Origin: Serratia symbiotica
GTDB lineage: Bacteria; Pseudomonadota; Gammaproteobacteria; Enterobacterales; Enterobacteriaceae
DNA length: 64,000 bases
NCBI RefSeq assembly: GCF_000821185.2
Contig: NZ_CP050855.1
Coordinates: forward strand, 3,100,001 to 3,164,000
Direction: 5' to 3'
Positions 53,228 through 63,530 of the stretch are shown piece after piece (within the stretch, counting starts at the first letter, position 1; every line of letters starts with the position of its first letter). The position numbers and the translations under genes were made by a program. The notes under the pieces were generated by a model that ran no database searches, was not told where the DNA came from, and saw only the letters and a list, made by a program, of their open reading frames with translations.

Positions 53228-55305
53228 AAGGCCGCCTACTGAATGCTGTACCGCTCACCACGCTTTCTGGGATTGGTGCCAGCCAGGCGGGCAAACTAGC
53301 CAAAATCGGCTTGGAAACCATTCAGGATCTACTGTTTCACCTGCCGCTGCGCTACGAAGATCGCACTCGGCTTTACCCGATAAACGACCTGCTGCCAGGC
53401 ATCTACGCCACGGTAGAAGGGGAAATACTGCGCAGCGACACCAGCTTTGGCCGTCGGCGCATGCTGACCTGCCAAATCAGTGATGGCACGGGCATTCTTA
53501 CCCTGCGCTTTTTCAATTTCAACGCGGCGATGAAAAATAGCCTGGCCATCGGCCGCCGTGTGACCGCCTACGGTGAGATAAAACGCGGCAATCACGGCGC
53601 GGAGAGCATCCATCCGGAATACCGCATTCAGGGAGAAAGCAACGAAATTGATTTGCAGGCATCACTGACCCCAGTCTACCCGACTACCGAAGGCATCAGG
53701 CAAGCCATGCTGCGCAAGCTGACCGATCAGGCACTGGAACTGCTGGATACCTGTACCATCACCGAACTGCTGCCACCAGAGGTAAGAGGTGAGCTAATGA
53801 GCTTACCGCAAGCACTGCACACCCTGCACCGCCCACCGCCAGCTATCCAGCTAACAGATCTGGAACAGGGCAAGCATCCCGCGCAAAGACGCCTGATCCT
53901 CGAAGAACTGCTGGCACACAATCTCAGCATGCTGACAGTGCGTGCCGGTGCGCAAAGTTATCAGGCGTTGCCATTGCTGCCGGATAACCGATTAAAAAAA
54001 CCCTTCCTTGCCCAGTTGCCATTCTCACCGACCAGCGCGCAGGAACGGGTAGTAGCCGATATCGAAGCCGATATGCAAAAGACCTTTCCGATGATGCGAC
54101 TGGTGCAAGGTGACGTTGGCTCCGGCAAAACGCTGGTGGCGGCGCTGGCAGCCTTGCGCGCCATCGCACACGGCAAGCAGGTGGCGCTGATGGCACCGAC
54201 CGAGTTGCTGGCCGAGCAGCACGCCACCAATTTCCGCCAGTGGTTCGAGCCGTTGGGCCTGGAAGTCGGCTGGCTGGCTGGCAAACAGAAAGGCAAAGCA
54301 CGCATCGCACAACAGGAAGCCATCGCCAGCGGCCAAGTGTCGATGGTGGTCGGCACACACGCTATTTTCCAGGAACAGGTGCAGTTCAACGGCCTGGCTC
54401 TGATCATCATCGATGAACAACACCGCTTTGGCGTGCATCAGCGGCTGGCACTGTGGGAAAAGGGCGAAGATCAAGGCTTCCACGCCCACCAGTTGATCAT
54501 GACCGCCACGCCGATCCCGCGCACGCTGGCGATGACTGCCTATGCCGATCTTGATACCTCAGTCATCAATGAGTTGCCACCGGGCAGGACGCCGGTCACC
54601 ACCGTCGCGATTCCCGATACCCGGCGCGCCGACATTATCCAGAGGGTGAAAAACGCCTGCATGGAAGAAGGCCGACAGGCTTATTGGGTCTGTACGCTGA
54701 TCGAAGGATCCGAATTGCTTGAAGCGCAGGCGGCGGAAGTCACTTGGCAAGAGTTGAAAGCCGCGCTGCCTGAACTGAAAGTAGCGCTGGTGCATGGCCG
54801 CATGAAAGCACAGGAAAAACAGGCGGTGATGCAGTCTTTTAAACAGGGCGAGCTACAGCTTTTGGTCGCTACCACAGTGATCGAAGTCGGCGTCGATGTG
54901 CCGAACGCCAGCTTGATGATCATTGAGAACCCGGAACGGCTGGGGCTGGCGCAGTTGCACCAGTTGCGCGGCCGTGTAGGACGTGGCGCTGTGGCCTCAC
55001 ACTGCGTACTGCTGTACAAGACGCCGCTGAGTAAAATGGCGCAAAAGCGCTTGCAAGTATTGCGCGATAGCAACGATGGCTTTGTGATCGCCCAATGTGA
55101 TCTGGAAATTCGCGGCCCCGGCGAGCTACTCGGCACCCGTCAGACCGGCAGCACCGAATTCAAAGTGGCGGATTTGCTGCGTGACCAGGCAATGATCCCG
55201 GAAGTGCAACGCATCGCTCGCCATATCCATCAGCAGCACCCTGAACTCGCCCGTGCGCTAATCGAGCGCTGGCTACCAGAAAAGGTGCGCTATTCTAACG
55301 CATAA
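53224..55305 (+). CDS. recG: ATP-dependent DNA helicase RecG
   Basis: Branch-migration helicase that remodels stalled forks and Holliday junctions. It is 693 residues, the same as E. coli: an N-terminal wedge (OB-fold) domain, then helicase motifs I (GDVGSGKT), Ia (MAPTELLAEQHA), II (IIDEQHRFG), III (MTATPIPRTLA) and VI (QLRGRVGRG), and the C-terminal TRG region. ATG 53224 overlaps trmH by 4 bp; the longer frame from 53191 lies in trmH. Intact RecG matters because many eroding genomes lose recombination genes. Confidence 0.96.
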   Translation: MKGRLLNAVPLTTLSGIGASQAGKLAKIGLETIQDLLFHLPLRYEDRTRLYPINDLLPGIYATVEGEILRSDTSFGRRRMLTCQISDGTGILTLRFFNFNAAMKNSLAIGRRVTAYGEIKRGNHGAESIHPEYRIQGESNEIDLQASLTPVYPTTEGIRQAMLRKLTDQALELLDTCTITELLPPEVRGELMSLPQALHTLHRPPPAIQLTDLEQGKHPAQRRLILEELLAHNLSMLTVRAGAQSYQALPLLPDNRLKKPFLAQLPFSPTSAQERVVADIEADMQKTFPMMRLVQGDVGSGKTLVAALAALRAIAHGKQVALMAPTELLAEQHATNFRQWFEPLGLEVGWLAGKQKGKARIAQQEAIASGQVSMVVGTHAIFQEQVQFNGLALIIIDEQHRFGVHQRLALWEKGEDQGFHAHQLIMTATPIPRTLAMTAYADLDTSVINELPPGRTPVTTVAIPDTRRADIIQRVKNACMEEGRQAYWVCTLIEGSELLEAQAAEVTWQELKAALPELKVALVHGRMKAQEKQAVMQSFKQGELQLLVATTVIEVGVDVPNASLMIIENPERLGLAQLHQLRGRVGRGAVASHCVLLYKTPLSKMAQKRLQVLRDSNDGFVIAQCDLEIRGPGELLGTRQTGSTEFKVADLLRDQAMIPEVQRIARHIHQQHPELARALIERWLPEKVRYSNA

Positions 55306-55385
55306 AAAGATCCTCAGCAGACAAGACAAGAAAAAGGAAATTAAAATGCAACTTCTACCCCCAAGGCGTTGCAGAATATTTAGAA

Positions 55386-55524
55386 CCTATCCCATAAGGC
55401 TATTTTATTCGTCATTTTGGCCCTGGACAGTGCTCACCCTCCTCACGTACCCCCTGTACGCGCCGGTTGTTGCGCACTGTCCCTGTGAAAACGGGCGGCA
55501 ACAATGTACGCTGACTGGGATAGG
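55386..55524. repeat. Nested palindromic, MITE-like element between recG and xanP
   Basis: Three nested perfect inverted repeats: CCTATCCCA (55386-55394) with TGGGATAGG (55516-55524); GGACAGTGC (55425-55433) with GCACTGTCC (55474-55482); and CGTAC (55446-55450) with GTACG (55456-55460). No coding potential is seen. gltS occupies this place in E. coli. The 139-bp size and hairpin architecture suggest a non-autonomous mobile repeat. Confidence 0.65.
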
Positions 55525-55600
55525 CTGTTAGGCGCAACCGTTTGCTTTTACACAGCGGTTCATTAAAATACCCTCTTTGACGTTCAGGAAACGCTACACC

Positions 55601-57010
55601 ATGACCTTGCCATCTTCCGAGCTTGATGCTGCGCAAAAAGACGCCGCTCCCCCTCGTACCAGTGAACTGATTTATCGCCTGGAAGATCGCCCACCACTGC
55701 CGCAAACGCTGTTTGCCGCCGGTCAGCATCTGTTAGCGATGTTTGTGGCGGTGATCACCCCGGCTCTGCTGATCTGCCAAGCGCTGGGTTTACCGGCGCA
55801 GGATACTCAGCACATCATCAGCATGTCGCTGTTTGCTTCCGGTCTGGCGTCTATACTGCAAATCAAAACCTGGGGGCCGGTGGGTTCCGGTCTGCTATCG
55901 ATTCAAGGCACCAGCTTTAACTTTGTTTCGCCGCTGATCATGGGTGGCCTGGCGTTGAAAAACGGCGGTGCAGAGGTGCCGACCATGATGGCCGCGCTGT
56001 TCGGCACGCTGGTGGTCGCCTCCTGCACCGAGATCCTACTGTCAAGGGTGCTGTATCTGGCACGCCGCATCATTACTCCATTGGTCTCCGGCATCGTGGT
56101 AATGATTATCGGCCTGTCGTTGATTCAAGTAGGGCTGACCTCCATCGGTGGCGGCTATGCCGCAATGAACAATCACAGTTTCGGCGCGCCGAAAAACCTG
56201 CTGCTGGCCGGTGCGGTGTTGGTGGTGATTATCTTGCTAAACAGGCAGCGCAATCCCTACCTGCGCGTTGCCTCGCTGGTGATCGCCATGGTGGTCGGCT
56301 ACCTGCTGGCTTGGGCGATGGACATGCTACCCGCCAGTGAACGGGTGTCCCAGACGGCAACCATCACCCTGCCAACACCGCTTTACTATGGCCTGGGTTT
56401 TGACTGGAACTTGCTGCTGCCGCTGATGCTGATCTTTATGGTTACTTCGCTAGAAACCATCGGCGACATCACTGCCACCTCCGATGTCTCCGAACAGCCA
56501 GTCAGTGGCCCGCTGTATATGAAGCGTCTAAAAGGCGGTGTGCTTGCCAACGGCCTGAATTCTATGTTATCGGCGGTGTTCAACACCTTCCCCAACTCTT
56601 GTTTCGGCCAGAACAATGGGGTGATCCAACTGACCGGCGTTGCCAGCCGCTACGTTGGCTTTGTGGTGGCGCTGATGCTGATGGCATTAGGGCTGTTCCC
56701 GGCAGTAGCGGGTTGCGTCCAGCATATTCCTGAACCCGTGCTCGGCGGTGCTACCATCGTGATGTTCGGCACCATCGCCGCCTCCGGTGTACGTATTGTG
56801 TCACGCGAACGCCTGAACCGCCGTGCCATCATGATCATGGCGCTGTCGCTGGCCGTTGGCATGGGCGTATCCCAGCAACCGTTGATCTTGCAATTCGCGC
56901 CGGACTGGCTGAAAACTTTGCTGTCTTCCGGCATTGCCGCCGGCGGCATTACCGCCATCGTGCTAAACCTGGTGTTTCCGCACGAGCACAAAAACCCCGA
57001 TTTTGATTAA
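55601..57010 (+). CDS. xanP: Xanthine permease XanP (NCS2 family)
   Basis: Proton-coupled purine (xanthine) importer, 469 residues, with 12-14 membrane segments. NCS2 signatures are present: [19 protein letters not shown], the short beta-strand region [12 protein letters not shown], the substrate-binding Glu in [18 protein letters not shown], and [20 protein letters not shown] chose ATG 55601 after CAGGAAACGC; an earlier in-frame start at 55577 is less likely. It is intact, whereas adeP, the other NCS2 gene in this window, is destroyed. Confidence 0.93.
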   Translation: MTLPSSELDAAQKDAAPPRTSELIYRLEDRPPLPQTLFAAGQHLLAMFVAVITPALLICQALGLPAQDTQHIISMSLFASGLASILQIKTWGPVGSGLLSIQGTSFNFVSPLIMGGLALKNGGAEVPTMMAALFGTLVVASCTEILLSRVLYLARRIITPLVSGIVVMIIGLSLIQVGLTSIGGGYAAMNNHSFGAPKNLLLAGAVLVVIILLNRQRNPYLRVASLVIAMVVGYLLAWAMDMLPASERVSQTATITLPTPLYYGLGFDWNLLLPLMLIFMVTSLETIGDITATSDVSEQPVSGPLYMKRLKGGVLANGLNSMLSAVFNTFPNSCFGQNNGVIQLTGVASRYVGFVVALMLMALGLFPAVAGCVQHIPEPVLGGATIVMFGTIAASGVRIVSRERLNRRAIMIMALSLAVGMGVSQQPLILQFAPDWLKTLLSSGIAAGGITAIVLNLVFPHEHKNPDFD

Positions 57011-57119
57011 ACGGCCGCTCACGACCATTTTCTTATTTTTTATCAGATCATTGCCCTTGAGCTGCCCGACCAATTGCGGCATAAACAGGGTATCTTTTTG
57101 ACCGCTACGGGTATAGGCA

Positions 57120-58778
57120 ATGAAGTTTATCAGGAAATTGTTGTTGACGTTGCTGCTGCTCGCGCTGCTGGCCATCATGCTGCTGTTCATGGTTGGGCAA
57201 ACCCGCTGGGCGGCAGGCTGTCTGAGCAGTTGGATCAGCGACAATAATGAATACCGCTTTTCAGTGGGGAAAATTTCGTACTCGTGGCAGCAACCGGATC
57301 AAATTAGGCTGGAGGACGTCCAACTGACGAGGAGCAACCAAGCGTTGGTCGCCAAGCGGATCGATCTTGGCCTCAGCCTGCGCCAGATCACCGAACCGCG
57401 CTATTTTCACCACGTCACGCTACACGATGGCACCCTGAACATCCAACCACAGGCGACAGCGCTACCGCTGCAAGCTGATGTGTTACAACTGAGCAACATG
57501 GCGCTGCATTCTAGCGATGAGCACTGGCAGCTCAACGCGCAAAAGGTCAATGCCGGCATCACGCCCTGGCAACCTAAGGCCAACCATTTATTTGGGGAGA
57601 ACAACCAATTTCAATTTAGCGCTGGCTCGGTGACGCTAAACGGCATCCCGGCCTCGCAGGTGTTAATACAGGGTGAACTGAAGCACAACCAGCTCCTGCT
57701 AAACAACGTCGGTGCTGATCTGGCACAGGGCAACCTGACCGGAGCCGCCAGCCGCGCCGCCAACGGCAGTTGGCAGGTAGAACGTCTGCGGTTGAGCGGT
57801 GTGCGTATGCAAACGCCGCTGACACTGGAACAGTTGATGCAACGCTTCAGTACGTTGCCAACATTCACCCTCAAACACGTTGACCTGATCGATGCACGCT
57901 TGGAAGGTAAGGAATGGGCGTTCAATAACGTCGACCTTTCGCTACAAAATATCAGCTTTGGACAGGGCGACTGGCGCAGCCAGGACGGTTCGCTGAACTT
58001 CAATGCCAGCGATATGATCAACGGCGATTTCCACCTAATCGATCCCATCATGACTCTGCGGCTGTCATCTGCTGGCATCGCTATCCAACAATTCATCACC
58101 CGCTGGGAAGGGGGCCTGCTACGTACTTCCGGCCACTGGCTGCGCGCTACCAAGCGTTTGCAACTGGATGAAGTGACCATGGCGGCGTTGGAATACACCT
58201 TACCCATCAACTGGCGCGAATTGTGGCTGCAACCGTTGCCAGCATGGCTGGCGGAGGTTTATGTCAACAAGCTGACCACCAACCGCAACCTGATCATCGA
58301 TATCAATCCTCATTTCCCATTCCAGATCACTGCGCTGGATGGCTACGGCGGTCACTTACTGTTGGCATGCGATCATCAGTGGGGCATTTGGGGTGGCGCG
58401 CTGAACCTGAACGGTAGCGAGGCCACCTTCAACAAAGTCGACGTGCGTCACCCTTCGCTGGCGTTGAACGCCGACACTGGGCAGATCAACGTCACCGAGC
58501 TTAGTGCCTTCATGGTGCCGCAAGGATTGTTGGAGGCCGAGGCCACGGTAGATCAGCGGCCGGGCAAGCCGTTTCAGTTATCGCTGAACGGCCGCTCGGT
58601 GCCGATGAATATTTTGCAACAGTGGGGATGGCAGCCGGTGCCGCTGACCGGTGACGGCAACCTGCAACTGCGGCTGAAAGGGTTATTGAACAGCGAGCAG
58701 CCATTTAAAAGCTCACTGCAAGGTACACTGATGGTCACCGCCAGCGACGGCCAAACGGTCAATCAGCCATTGCCGTAG
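57120..58778 (+). CDS. yicH: AsmA-family protein YicH
   Basis: A 552-residue AsmA-like protein with one N-terminal membrane anchor ([19 protein letters not shown]) and a long periplasmic beta-rich part, for example [20 protein letters not shown] and [12 protein letters not shown]. AsmA-like proteins are thought to help move lipids across the envelope; the role of YicH itself is unsettled. It is slightly shorter at the C-terminus than E. coli YicH (about 569) and its 3' end overlaps the convergent yiiD by 20 bp. Confidence 0.88.
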   Translation: MKFIRKLLLTLLLLALLAIMLLFMVGQTRWAAGCLSSWISDNNEYRFSVGKISYSWQQPDQIRLEDVQLTRSNQALVAKRIDLGLSLRQITEPRYFHHVTLHDGTLNIQPQATALPLQADVLQLSNMALHSSDEHWQLNAQKVNAGITPWQPKANHLFGENNQFQFSAGSVTLNGIPASQVLIQGELKHNQLLLNNVGADLAQGNLTGAASRAANGSWQVERLRLSGVRMQTPLTLEQLMQRFSTLPTFTLKHVDLIDARLEGKEWAFNNVDLSLQNISFGQGDWRSQDGSLNFNASDMINGDFHLIDPIMTLRLSSAGIAIQQFITRWEGGLLRTSGHWLRATKRLQLDEVTMAALEYTLPINWRELWLQPLPAWLAEVYVNKLTTNRNLIIDINPHFPFQITALDGYGGHLLLACDHQWGIWGGALNLNGSEATFNKVDVRHPSLALNADTGQINVTELSAFMVPQGLLEAEATVDQRPGKPFQLSLNGRSVPMNILQQWGWQPVPLTGDGNLQLRLKGLLNSEQPFKSSLQGTLMVTASDGQTVNQPLP

Positions 58779-59691
58779 CGCAGAAACGATTCTCCGCCGG
58801 TGACACCAGGTAAGTACCTTCAAATAGCGCGCCTTTGTCATCGTCACCGAACAAATGCACTTCGGCTTGCACGCGAGCGCGGTGGCCGCGCGCCAGGCGA
58901 GCCAGATCGCCACTCAACCAGCCAAGATCCGCCACCGCCCGTGGTCGCCCAGTGATTGGTTTGCTGTAGCGGATATGCGCATCCGCCAGAATAATGGTAC
59001 CGCCCAGATGGCGTTCGCGCAGCAGCAGCCAGATCAGCCCCCAGGCGGTCAAAGTGGCCAACGAGAACAAGCTGCCAGCGAACAGTGTATGGTGTGGGTT
59101 CTGGTTGCCAATCTCCGGCATGGTGGTAACAAAGCGCTGGCCGGTGTACTGGTTGATGCGCACACCCATCTTTTCACTCAACGGAATGTGATCATACCAA
59201 GCCTGCTGCAACTGGCCGCACCAGTCGGGGCGGTGCAGTATATCGTCCAGCGTCGCCACCGGTTTGATCATCAGAAAGTGGCGGATCGGGGTAGCCTGTA
59301 AAGTGGTGATATCACCCTGATTGACGAAGCCCAGCTTGGCGAAAAAGTCCACTGCGTCCTCGCGGGCGCTACACACCACCCGCTTTACGCCTTCCTGACG
59401 TGCAACCGACTCCAAGGTCATCGCCATCAGCGTACCCAGGCCTTTATTTTGCACTGTTGGGTTTACCGCCAGAAAGCGGATCGCCGCTTCGTTATCGGCA
59501 TTGATAGACAACCGCCCGATAGCGACAATTTTCCCGCCCTCGTCCACCACCATTCGGTGATGTGCCATGGCGTCATAGGCATCTTTTTCCGACCCCACCG
59601 GCTGGTGTAGCGGTTTGCGCAGCATTTCCCAGCGAAATTGGTAATATTCCTTCAGTTCTTGTTCTGTTACTGGAACTCGTAGGTGATACAT
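58759..59691 (-). CDS. yiiD: YiiD: GNAT acetyltransferase / hotdog thioesterase-like protein
   Basis: Two-domain protein of 310 residues. The N-terminal GNAT domain (about 1-145) has the acetyl-CoA loop [20 protein letters not shown]. The C-terminal hotdog-fold domain has [21 protein letters not shown]. coli YiiD has been called FabY and linked to fatty-acid initiation; that role is taken from memory. I chose ATG 59691, 23 bp after dtd, with a GAGAGAGAAAG purine tract; a longer reading to 59817 runs through dtd. Dtd-yiiD order is as in E. coli. Confidence 0.88.
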   Translation of the reverse strand: MYHLRVPVTEQELKEYYQFRWEMLRKPLHQPVGSEKDAYDAMAHHRMVVDEGGKIVAIGRLSINADNEAAIRFLAVNPTVQNKGLGTLMAMTLESVARQEGVKRVVCSAREDAVDFFAKLGFVNQGDITTLQATPIRHFLMIKPVATLDDILHRPDWCGQLQQAWYDHIPLSEKMGVRINQYTGQRFVTTMPEIGNQNPHHTLFAGSLFSLATLTAWGLIWLLLRERHLGGTIILADAHIRYSKPITGRPRAVADLGWLSGDLARLARGHRARVQAEVHLFGDDDKGALFEGTYLVSPAENRFCATAMAD

Positions 59692-59714
59692 AGACGCTTT
59701 CTCTCTCTGAATGC

Positions 59715-60152
59715 TTAGACCTGTAGCCAGAATGTCACTGGCCCATCGTTCACCAACGCCACTTGCATGTCGGCGGCGAACACGCCGGTCTGGATCTCTA
59801 TACCGTGTTCGCGGCACTGACCAACAAAATGCTGATACAAGCTTGCGGCTTCCAGCGGCACCGCACCGCGTGAGAAACTGGGCCTCATGCCTTTCTGGGT
59901 ATCCGCCACCAGAGTAAACTGCGACACCACCAGCACGCTACCCCCCGCCTGCTGCACGTTGAGGTTCATCTTGTCGTTCTCATCGCCGAAAATGCGATAA
60001 CCTAACACCCGTTCGCACAGGCGGTCTGCTTTTTGTTCGTTATCGCCTTGCTCCACGCCCAGCAACACGAGCAACCCGGAACCTATCTTGCCGACCGTCT
60101 CACCCTTAACCACCACGCTGGCGCTTAACACCCGCTGAATTAACGCGATCAT
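59715..60152 (-). CDS. dtd: D-aminoacyl-tRNA deacylase Dtd
   Basis: Cleaves D-amino acids from mischarged tRNA. It is 145 residues, the same as E. coli, beginning [15 protein letters not shown]. The two active-site motifs SQFTL and NDGPVTF (C-terminal) are present. The start at ATG 60152 follows GAAGGGCAGGAATAT. The frame is open upstream for another 60 codons because a yihY scrap is fused in phase, so a longer fusion product is conceivable. Confidence 0.95.
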   Translation of the reverse strand: MIALIQRVLSASVVVKGETVGKIGSGLLVLLGVEQGDNEQKADRLCERVLGYRIFGDENDKMNLNVQQAGGSVLVVSQFTLVADTQKGMRPSFSRGAVPLEAASLYQHFVGQCREHGIEIQTGVFAADMQVALVNDGPVTFWLQV

Positions 60153-60300
60153 ATATTCCTGCCCTTCTTGTTGCCGCTGCTGTTTTTCCGCCTCTTGCGG
60201 TTCACGATATTCCTCGCAGGAGTCGGTGATTTCCGCGCCGAGTAACACGATACACCAGCAAACAACACCAACACCACCATGACTAGCGGTAGTAGTAACC
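60153..60300 (-). pseudogene. yihY: 3' scrap of yihY (virulence factor BrkB family)
   Basis: The reading [22 protein letters not shown], then [16 protein letters not shown], matches the last membrane helix and tail of YihY, the gene that precedes dtd in Enterobacterales. Everything upstream of about 60300 is gone or unrecognisable. The remaining codons are in frame with dtd with no stop between. The left border of the scrap is approximate. Confidence 0.7.
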
Positions 60301-60355
60301 CCTGGGCGAGGTGGCTCGCCTGCGCCCAACAAAATGACCCTTTTATTTTGATGAT

Positions 60356-62650
60356 TTATTTTATAGAAAGCTCAATACGTTGAAGTGCTATTCCTAATTC
60401 TCGGCTATCCGATGCCCCTAACAGTTTTTCCGGTGATATCGCTTCAGGAACAGTGAGGGTGATTTCTTGGCGTCCACTAGCGTTACCCAAAGGGATCGCG
60501 ATCTCATTAAGGTCGGTAGAGGAAAAGCGTACATTCTGGTTCCAGCCAGAAACACTAAAATGAACCCTAACCGATCTGGCAGGAGATGCACCAAAAACAG
60601 TAAACTTGAGAACAGCATAGCAATGCTGTGAAACACATTCTTCTGGAACTGGCAGCATTAACTTTGCGTGGGATTGCGACCAAATTAGATTTTCCTCCAC
60701 GTTATGCCAACCTTGAGTAAAAAGGACAACGTTGTCTTTGAAACGAGATCCCACTTCTATAGGGTAGTCAATTTGGCTCAGCAAAAAAGTTAACAACGGT
60801 TCACTACCAGTAAATTCGGGGCGAAGTTTTACAATCGCAAAAAGGGTGTTATCTACAACATCCAGGTAAGGTAATGCAGCCAGGGAATGAATTGTCGAGG
60901 CTAGTTCCGACTTACGCTGAGATAGACATAGGGAGTCTGATGATAATTTCATTGGATCCTCAGCATCCTGGCGACATGGCCATCGATGCGCAGACCACAA
61001 CAAATGAACATAGGGGATGACAACCACATCCACCGAATTATCTAAGAACATTTTAGTTAGCGCCGGGATTTTATCCGCATTTAATACCCCGTCATTAAAC
61101 GACTGCATACCCGTTGGCCAAAACCTCTGGGCTTCTACAAGATTTTTATCCCCACCAATATTAAATGTTCTAAAATCCCCGATGGATGCTAAATAATTTA
61201 CAAGAAAGTCGTTTCCCCAAGGGATAAAGGCGACCTTTTCAGCCCCATTTATTTTTTGACGTAATGGGAATGCGATCTCATCATCAATCTTATGGAACAT
61301 TTTACGAGCAATCACTCCCCTTTGCCATTGATTGGCTAAGTTAGGAATATTAAGTAAAAGTAAGAAAAACAAAATACTTCCTGATATTACCTGATATTTT
61401 TTCTCTACTTGTGAAACCCACACTATGACTAACATCCATAAAGCGAAGATCCCAAGAGCAGACCAACGATAGGATGCTCTCATCACATTGAACCCAGGAA
61501 TTGATTCTGAAACCCAAGCATTTCCAGTCGGCAATATTGCTAACTCCGCAGGCATAAGTGCACTTTGTTGGTGAGGTGAGTTAATCTGCATTTGCTCAGG
61601 TTTTATTGAGTTTATCTTTAAAGAGGGACCCAATGCCATGTAAAACCCTAGAGTGGCAACCAATAGTATGCCTGTTGACAAATAATTTCTCTTTTTAGTC
61701 TTATACCAAGAAAATAAACCTATAATAATGATTGGTAATGAAAATGTCGTTACCCAAACAGAATAATCACCAAAATAGATACTATCTGATCTATTTATAC
61801 TTAACCCGAGAAAATCAGGTAGCCATAAGACTGTTTTTGTTGGTTGAACAATAAATGATAAGTCAAGTCCCCAACCTCTAAAAAAATCCATGCTGTATGA
61901 CTCAAAATTCGATTTTCCAATGTATTTTGCGAATAAAAAGTACGCTATAAGAAAGCTAATTACATGAACTGGTAACACAACTTTCAGTAAACTATGACGG
62001 CGCTTAGATGATGCTATAAATACAAAAGAAAAAATAATGCTTGCCCCAGTTGCAAACATCATAAACGTATAACCGTCCATGAACACGGATATAACGACGG
62101 TAATAAAATAAAGAATCACTGAAATAAAATTTTTTTTTGTGGGATTGCTCTCAATATTTAAAATGTTGAATACCGCTAAGAAATAAAAAGATAATAATGC
62201 GATCCCCAGAGAAAGCATGCTATATCCAGCATGTGCCCAAATAATGGGCATACTCATCCAGAGTAAGCCACTAAGAATAGCCAGACGACGGTGTGCACCA
62301 AACATGTCACTGATTTTAATCGCAGAGAAAAATGCTACCATCAACCAAAATGCGCTCATGCAAGAATAAGCATCAAAAGGAGCCATACCGAACCGGATAA
62401 AGAGGCTTTCTAACCAGGCTCCTGATAATCCAAATGCGATCGCAGCAGGTTGAGGAATACCAAAATCATGAGCAAAAATGTTATACCAAGAACCATTTGC
62501 AATGGATCGAGCAAATCCAGAAGTCCATATTGCCTGCCCCAATGTAGGTATCGTTACAAAAGGTATCGCACCATTCAAGAAAAGCATAAAAAAGAGAGAT
62601 GTTATTAATAAAATGTAATCTTGTAAGTGCCATTGCTGTCTTTTATTCAT
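60356..62650 (-). CDS. Large membrane protein, probable glycosyltransferase-like (surface glycan)
   Basis: A 764-residue protein. About the first 430 residues contain 10-12 hydrophobic helices ([46 protein letters not shown] and others), followed by a soluble part rich in beta-strands with conserved-looking [11 protein letters not shown] and [11 protein letters not shown]. This resembles lipid-linked-sugar glycosyltransferases or O-antigen modifying proteins, but I cannot name a family. It starts 8 bp inside the flippase-like gene, so the two are coupled. The DNA is much more AT-rich than the core genes. The call is architectural. Confidence 0.55.
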   Translation of the reverse strand: MNKRQQWHLQDYILLITSLFFMLFLNGAIPFVTIPTLGQAIWTSGFARSIANGSWYNIFAHDFGIPQPAAIAFGLSGAWLESLFIRFGMAPFDAYSCMSAFWLMVAFFSAIKISDMFGAHRRLAILSGLLWMSMPIIWAHAGYSMLSLGIALLSFYFLAVFNILNIESNPTKKNFISVILYFITVVISVFMDGYTFMMFATGASIIFSFVFIASSKRRHSLLKVVLPVHVISFLIAYFLFAKYIGKSNFESYSMDFFRGWGLDLSFIVQPTKTVLWLPDFLGLSINRSDSIYFGDYSVWVTTFSLPIIIIGLFSWYKTKKRNYLSTGILLVATLGFYMALGPSLKINSIKPEQMQINSPHQQSALMPAELAILPTGNAWVSESIPGFNVMRASYRWSALGIFALWMLVIVWVSQVEKKYQVISGSILFFLLLLNIPNLANQWQRGVIARKMFHKIDDEIAFPLRQKINGAEKVAFIPWGNDFLVNYLASIGDFRTFNIGGDKNLVEAQRFWPTGMQSFNDGVLNADKIPALTKMFLDNSVDVVVIPYVHLLWSAHRWPCRQDAEDPMKLSSDSLCLSQRKSELASTIHSLAALPYLDVVDNTLFAIVKLRPEFTGSEPLLTFLLSQIDYPIEVGSRFKDNVVLFTQGWHNVEENLIWSQSHAKLMLPVPEECVSQHCYAVLKFTVFGASPARSVRVHFSVSGWNQNVRFSSTDLNEIAIPLGNASGRQEITLTVPEAISPEKLLGASDSRELGIALQRIELSIK

Positions 62651-63530
62651 TTTTTATCTCTTTTTTTATCATTAAAAAAAATGAAGAGAGACTGAAAAAT
62701 AATAAGTCTCCTGCAAAGGTTAATATCCTACCCAGAACAACTGCCATAAGTAAATCTTCATCATTGACCAATCCTTTAAGTAAAAAAAGTAAAATCAATT
62801 CACGTACACCGACACCTGCAGGTGCCCCTGGAGTTACCAACCCCACTAACCAGGCAACTACGTATGCACTGCATATAAATATCCACGCTTGTAGATGCTC
62901 CCCCCCTTCATTCTGAACAAGCGCTCCCAGAAGAATAACGAATATTCCACCAGAAATAAGAAGAAATGAGATTTGATATATGAACGCCAAAAATAGGTGA
63001 AAGCTAAAAAATCTATATAGAATGTATCCTAACCCAACTATCGTTAGCAGTATTAAAGCAATACTTGTAGGCAAAGTTACAAAGGGAATTAATAAAGGTA
63101 ATACTAGCCACGAAAATACCGCACCAGAAACAGATATCAATCCAATTTCCCAACCCGTTGATTTCGCTAAAATACCACCAGAAATACCGGCAGACATCCC
63201 CAAGGCTTGCCGTCCCGCAATATGAAAAACGTTACCAGGAACATATTTTGCTAACTGGGATATGCCATAAATTTTAATAGACCAAGCACGACTAACATCA
63301 ACACCTAAACTTTTCAATATCCTGCGCCAGGCAAAAGCCAGTAGGAAACTGTCAAAACAGTAGAATATGGCAAGACAGGTAACAGCGAGCCAAATATTTA
63401 GGCTAATGTAAGAAAGATCACGAACGTGCCAATCTCTATACAATCGTAGGATGACGAAGAAAATACCTATGATTGCCAATCCATTACCCATCCAATGCAG
63501 AGTTCGTTTTAAAACAGGGGTTACAGTCAT
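62643..63530 (-). CDS. Flippase-like integral membrane protein (LPG synthase TM / UPF0104 type)
   Basis: A 295-residue protein with about 8 membrane helices. The segments QLAKYVPGNVFHIAGRQALG and TPGAPAGVGVRELILLFLLKG are signatures of the lysylphosphatidylglycerol-synthase-TM / UPF0104 family, whose members often sit in glycan clusters as flippase-like proteins. I chose ATG 63530 (MTVTPVLKRTL); a longer start at 63563 is possible. It overlaps the preceding methyltransferase gene by 4 bp and the next gene by 8 bp, so it forms an operon with them. Confidence 0.7.
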   Translation of the reverse strand: MTVTPVLKRTLHWMGNGLAIIGIFFVILRLYRDWHVRDLSYISLNIWLAVTCLAIFYCFDSFLLAFAWRRILKSLGVDVSRAWSIKIYGISQLAKYVPGNVFHIAGRQALGMSAGISGGILAKSTGWEIGLISVSGAVFSWLVLPLLIPFVTLPTSIALILLTIVGLGYILYRFFSFHLFLAFIYQISFLLISGGIFVILLGALVQNEGGEHLQAWIFICSAYVVAWLVGLVTPGAPAGVGVRELILLFLLKGLVNDEDLLMAVVLGRILTFAGDLLFFSLSSFFLMIKKEIKNE

